Origin: Chloroflexota bacterium
GTDB taxonomy: Bacteria > Chloroflexota > Dehalococcoidia > Lucifugimonadales > Lucifugimonadaceae
Assembly: GCA_002712125.1 (NCBI GenBank)
Contig: PASL01000006.1
Location: 24,779 to 33,640 of the forward strand
Length of the DNA stretch: 8,862 bases
Direction of reading: 5' to 3'
Every line of letters starts with the position of its first letter. The first letter of the stretch is position 1. Below the pieces are notes generated by a model. The model was not told where the DNA came from. It searched no databases and saw only the letters and a program-made list of their open reading frames with translations. The translations under genes were made by a program, and so were the position numbers. Positions 5,725 through 8,862 of the stretch are shown here, one piece after another.

Positions 5725-5732
5725 AATGATTC

Positions 5733-6497
5733 ATGAGTCCATCAAAACCTGAAATTTATACAACCACAGGAATAGTAATAAAGATAAATAACCTAGGTGA
5801 GGCTGATAGAATCATAACTTTAATAACACCTAATTTTGGTTTAATTAGAGGTGTTGCAAAATCTGCAAGAAAAACAATTTCAAAACTTGGCGGACATTTT
5901 GATATTCTAAAATATGTAAATTTTTCAATAAGAGAAACAAAGTCACTAAGTCAACTTAGCCAGGCAACTACTATTTATGGTTATAAAAAAATCCGAACAG
6001 ACTTAAACCTTTTTTTTAAAACATCTTATATTTCAGAAATTGCTGAGAAATTTTCTATAGAGAATAATGCTAATTTTACATTATTTAATTTACTAAAAAA
6101 TACATTAGATCATATAGAAAAATTTGGATTTACCGAAAACATTCTTCACTATTATGAATTAAAAATATTAGAACTAAATGGTTTTGCTCCCGAATTATAT
6201 AAATGTGTAGAATCTGAAAACATACTAGAGCCAGGTAATCATTACTACTCCCCCGAGAGAGGAGGTTTAATTGATTTTAAATATTCAAATCTAAAAGCTA
6301 ATTTAACACTATTACCAGCAAACTTAAATACAATTAAATATATGAGATATCTTTCTAAATCAAATATTGAAAAAATAAATAATTTGTCTATCGATGAAAT
6401 TTATGAAAAACAAGCTTCAAGAATCTTAAAAGTTCAAATAAAAAACATTATCGATAGAAACCTTAAATCTGAAAAATTTATAGATAAAAAATTATGA
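5733..6497 (+). CDS. recO: DNA repair protein RecO, zinc-finger cysteines degenerate
   Basis: RecO binds SSB and single-stranded DNA, anneals complementary strands and, with RecR, helps load RecA. This 254-residue protein has the N-terminal OB fold (residues 1-80), recognisable from TTGIVIKINNLGEADRIITL (11-30), GLIRGVAKSARK (36-47) and LGGHFDILKYVNF (52-64), followed by the helical C-terminal domain with ELKILELNGFAPEL (142-155). The family's C-terminal zinc motif (CxxC, then GGxxCxxC) keeps only Cys158. The other positions are Ser161, Asp181 and Tyr184, although the intervening SPERGGL (173-179) is conserved. The start ATG at 5733 is the only good one before the OB fold; a nearby ATG at 5726 is out of frame. 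The stop overlaps the uvrA start (ATGA). E. coli RecO also lacks zinc, so the protein is probably functional. Confidence 0.92.
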   Translation: MSPSKPEIYTTTGIVIKINNLGEADRIITLITPNFGLIRGVAKSARKTISKLGGHFDILKYVNFSIRETKSLSQLSQATTIYGYKKIRTDLNLFFKTSYISEIAEKFSIENNANFTLFNLLKNTLDHIEKFGFTENILHYYELKILELNGFAPELYKCVESENILEPGNHYYSPERGGLIDFKYSNLKANLTLLPANLNTIKYMRYLSKSNIEKINNLSIDEIYEKQASRILKVQIKNIIDRNLKSEKFIDKKL

Positions 6498-8862
6498 AAA
6501 AAGATGAAATAATAATTAGGGGTGCCAAGGAACATAACCTCAAAAATATTAGTGTTCGAATCCCAAGGAATAAGTTATGTGTAATAACAGGTGTATCAGG
6601 ATCTGGTAAAAGCAGCCTTGCATTTGATACGATTTTTGCTGAAGGCCAAAGAAGGTATGTAGAGTCTCTTTCAGCTTATGCAAGACAGTTTTTAGGAAGG
6701 ATGGAAAAACCTGATGTAGAGTATATAGAAGGTTTAAGTCCATCTATTTCTATAGATCAAAAAGGTGTGTCAAAAAATCCTAGATCAACTGTAGGAACAG
6801 TAACTGAAATTTATGATTATCTAAGATTATTATTTGCTCGAATAGGAGTCGTTCACTGTTATAGATGCGGAAATGTAGTTGAAAAACAAACAGTTCAACA
6901 AATTGTTGATTCTATATCAAGCCTAGAAGAAACTTCTAGAATACAAATATTAAGTCCAATTATCACCCATATGAAGGGTGAACACCTTCAGATAATTGAA
7001 TCAATAAAAAAACAGGGATTTGTTCGTGCAAGAATTGATGGTGAGATTATAGATTTATCATCTAATATTAAATTAGAAAAAAATAAATGGCACAATATAG
7101 AAATAGTTGTAGATAGGTTAATAATAAAAAAAAATATGGATTCAAGCAGATTAACGGAATCTGTTGAGGCTGCATTAAAAGTGAGTCAAGGAACAATAAT
7201 TATTGAGCAAAAAATTGATAGTGAATCAAAAGATATTATTTATTCTGAAAAATTTGCTTGCTTAGAATGCGATATATCCATTGCTGAACTTGAACCTAGA
7301 AATTTTTCTTTTAATACCCCTTTTGGAGCATGTTCTCTGTGTACAGGATTAGGTTATAAGCTTGAAATTAACCCGTACTTAATTATTCCTAATCCAGATT
7401 CAAATATCATAGATGGAGGTATAATTCCATGGTCTAATCCGAACAGTTTTGAAATGTCAAGCTTAAAATCATTATCTGAATTCTACGATTTTTCACTTGA
7501 GTCACCAATAAATACTCTCCCTAAAGAAATTTTAGAAATAATACTCTTTGGCTCTAAAAATCAAACTATACCTTTCTCTCATTTAACAAGTTCTGGCAAA
7601 ATATACAATTGGTCCTCAAAATTTGAAGGAATAGTAATAAACCTCGAAAGAAGATACATAAACAGCGAATCAGAAAAAACAAAAGAAAATATTTTGCGAT
7701 TCATGACACAGCAACCATGTAATGAATGTAACGGAGAAAGATTAAAACCTGAAGCTTTGGCTGTAAAAGTTACAAATTTAAATATCACAGATCTTACTAA
7801 GTTATCCGTTGAGGATTCTTTAGAATGGGTAGTCTCATGCAAATCAGGATTAAAGAATCTAAGTGACAGAGATTTAAAAATTGGAGAACAAATTTTTAAA
7901 GAAATTGAATCTAGGCTAAATTTTTTATCAAAAGTTGGCCTAAACTATCTTTCCTTAGATAGAACCGCTTCCACTCTTTCTGGAGGAGAAGGTCAAAGAA
8001 TAAGACTTGCAACACAAATTGGATCAGGGTTGATGGGTGTGCTTTATGTTTGCGATGAACCGTCAATAGGACTTCATCCGATTGATAATGAAAAATTAGT
8101 ATTAACTTTATTAAATCTCAGAGACGTAGGAAACAGTGTAATAGTTGTTGAACATGATGAATCAATTATGAATGCAGCAGATCATATTATTGATCTTGGA
8201 CCCAGAGCAGGAGAAAATGGAGGCAACATTGTTGCAGAGGGAAATATTAGTAAAATTAAAAAAAGTAGGCAATCTCTAACTGGATTATATTTAAGTAAGA
8301 AAAAAATTATCGATTTTCCAAAAATAAGACGTGATGGTAATGGCAAAGAAATAACCATCATAAATGCTAGAGAAAACAACTTAAAAAATCTGTCTATAAA
8401 TATTCCACTAGGCAAACTTGTTTGTATAACCGGTGTTTCTGGTTCTGGTAAAAGCACATTGGTTAACGAAATACTTTATAAAAAACTTGCTCAAAAATTT
8501 TATAAATCAAAAGATGCGCCTGGAAAACATGAAAAAATTTTGGGAATAGATAATATAGATAAAGTAATTAATATAGATCAATCTCCAATAGGAAGAACTC
8601 CTAGATCTAATCCTGCTACATATACAGGTTTATTTGGTTATATTAGAGATGTTTTTGCATCGATGCCTGAGTCAAAAACAAGAGGGTATAAAGCTGGAAG
8701 ATTTTCATTTAATGTAAAAGGTGGGAGATGTGAATCATGTAGTGGAGCGGGGTTTACTCAAATTGAAATGCAATTTTTACCAGACGTCACTGTTCCTTGT
8801 GAAGTTTGTTTAGGAATGAGATATAACAGAGAGGCTATTGAGATTAAGTTTAAAAATCTATC
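6494..8862 (+). CDS. uvrA: Excinuclease ABC subunit A; 3' end outside the window
   Basis: UvrA is the damage-recognising ABC ATPase of nucleotide excision repair and delivers UvrB to lesions. The frame runs open from the ATG at 6494, which overlaps the recO stop, to the right edge: 789 complete codons of a protein usually near 940-960 residues. Visible parts are Walker A1 GVSGSGKS (33-40), RRYVESLSAYARQFLGRMEKP (53-73 overall), zinc module 1 with Cys256, Cys259, Cys280 and Cys283, the signature LSGGEGQRIRLA (495-506), Walker B YVCDEPSIGLHP (518-529), Walker A2 GVSGSGKS (647-654), and zinc module 2 with Cys746, Cys749, Cys769 and Cys772 after SFNVKGGRCE. The second signature and Walker B lie beyond the edge. 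The usual signature reads LSGGEAQRIRLA, so the Ala-to-Gly change is minor. I see no frameshift. UvrA with RecR and RecO makes a repair-gene group. Confidence 0.97.
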   Translation, partial: MKKDEIIIRGAKEHNLKNISVRIPRNKLCVITGVSGSGKSSLAFDTIFAEGQRRYVESLSAYARQFLGRMEKPDVEYIEGLSPSISIDQKGVSKNPRSTVGTVTEIYDYLRLLFARIGVVHCYRCGNVVEKQTVQQIVDSISSLEETSRIQILSPIITHMKGEHLQIIESIKKQGFVRARIDGEIIDLSSNIKLEKNKWHNIEIVVDRLIIKKNMDSSRLTESVEAALKVSQGTIIIEQKIDSESKDIIYSEKFACLECDISIAELEPRNFSFNTPFGACSLCTGLGYKLEINPYLIIPNPDSNIIDGGIIPWSNPNSFEMSSLKSLSEFYDFSLESPINTLPKEILEIILFGSKNQTIPFSHLTSSGKIYNWSSKFEGIVINLERRYINSESEKTKENILRFMTQQPCNECNGERLKPEALAVKVTNLNITDLTKLSVEDSLEWVVSCKSGLKNLSDRDLKIGEQIFKEIESRLNFLSKVGLNYLSLDRTASTLSGGEGQRIRLATQIGSGLMGVLYVCDEPSIGLHPIDNEKLVLTLLNLRDVGNSVIVVEHDESIMNAADHIIDLGPRAGENGGNIVAEGNISKIKKSRQSLTGLYLSKKKIIDFPKIRRDGNGKEITIINARENNLKNLSINIPLGKLVCITGVSGSGKSTLVNEILYKKLAQKFYKSKDAPGKHEKILGIDNIDKVINIDQSPIGRTPRSNPATYTGLFGYIRDVFASMPESKTRGYKAGRFSFNVKGGRCESCSGAGFTQIEMQFLPDVTVPCEVCLGMRYNREAIEIKFKNL

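Noticed and set aside
7579..7842. Minus-strand open frames within uvrA (also at 6549-6743 and 8182-8457)
   Set aside because: They run antisense to a continuous uvrA reading frame with all family motifs, so they are shadows.
1..8862. Mobile element, CRISPR array, defence system or RNA gene
   Set aside because: Nearly every base is covered by housekeeping or sugar-metabolism genes. I saw no repeats, integrase, transposase or tRNA-like structure.

Overview
The window is A+T-rich bacterial DNA that is almost entirely coding. The only non-coding stretch of any size is a 58-base divergent promoter region at 1626-1683; every other gap is 0-8 bases. The tight packing, frequent 4-base ATGA overlaps and low GC suggest a streamlined, possibly planktonic marine heterotroph. 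A low-GC marine lineage such as SAR202-type Chloroflexota would fit the mix of deoxysugar genes and housekeeping genes, but this placement is a guess: nothing in the window is diagnostic of a phylum.

Left part (1-1625). The 3' end of a dihydrolipoyl dehydrogenase gene (lpdA, plus strand) meets a minus-strand pair tail to tail with a 7-base gap. The pair is rhaM (L-rhamnose mutarotase) followed by a COG3618 amidohydrolase of the L-fuconolactonase/L-rhamnonolactonase type. A second, divergent mutarotase that looks like the L-fucose-type branch of COG3254 starts at 1684 on the plus strand. The two mutarotases flank a compact divergent promoter with a perfect TTGACA box. Mutarotase plus lactonase are two enzyme types of the non-phosphorylating (dehydrogenase-lactonase-dehydratase) route for L-fucose and L-rhamnose.

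Right part (1684-8862). Nine plus-strand genes follow without a break: the mutarotase, a VanZ-like membrane protein, an unrecognised 96-residue protein, ybeY (rRNA maturation endonuclease), dnaX (clamp-loader tau/gamma), ybaB (nucleoid-associated protein), recR, recO, and uvrA, which runs off the right edge. Gaps and overlaps are all a few bases, so this could be one transcription unit that puts a sugar-handling enzyme ahead of replication, recombination-repair and excision-repair genes. dnaX-ybaB-recR is a widely conserved block. RecO joins RecR in loading RecA, and UvrA is the damage sensor of nucleotide excision repair.

The most notable molecular observation is that DnaX has lost all four cysteines of its zinc module (Ser64, Val73, Ser76, Ser79), with the rest of the AAA+ ATPase motifs intact. 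RecO has also lost three of the four possible zinc ligands, while RecR and UvrA keep all of theirs. I saw no RNA genes, CRISPR arrays, insertion sequences or clear intrinsic terminators, and I do not see a wholly new defence or mobile system here.
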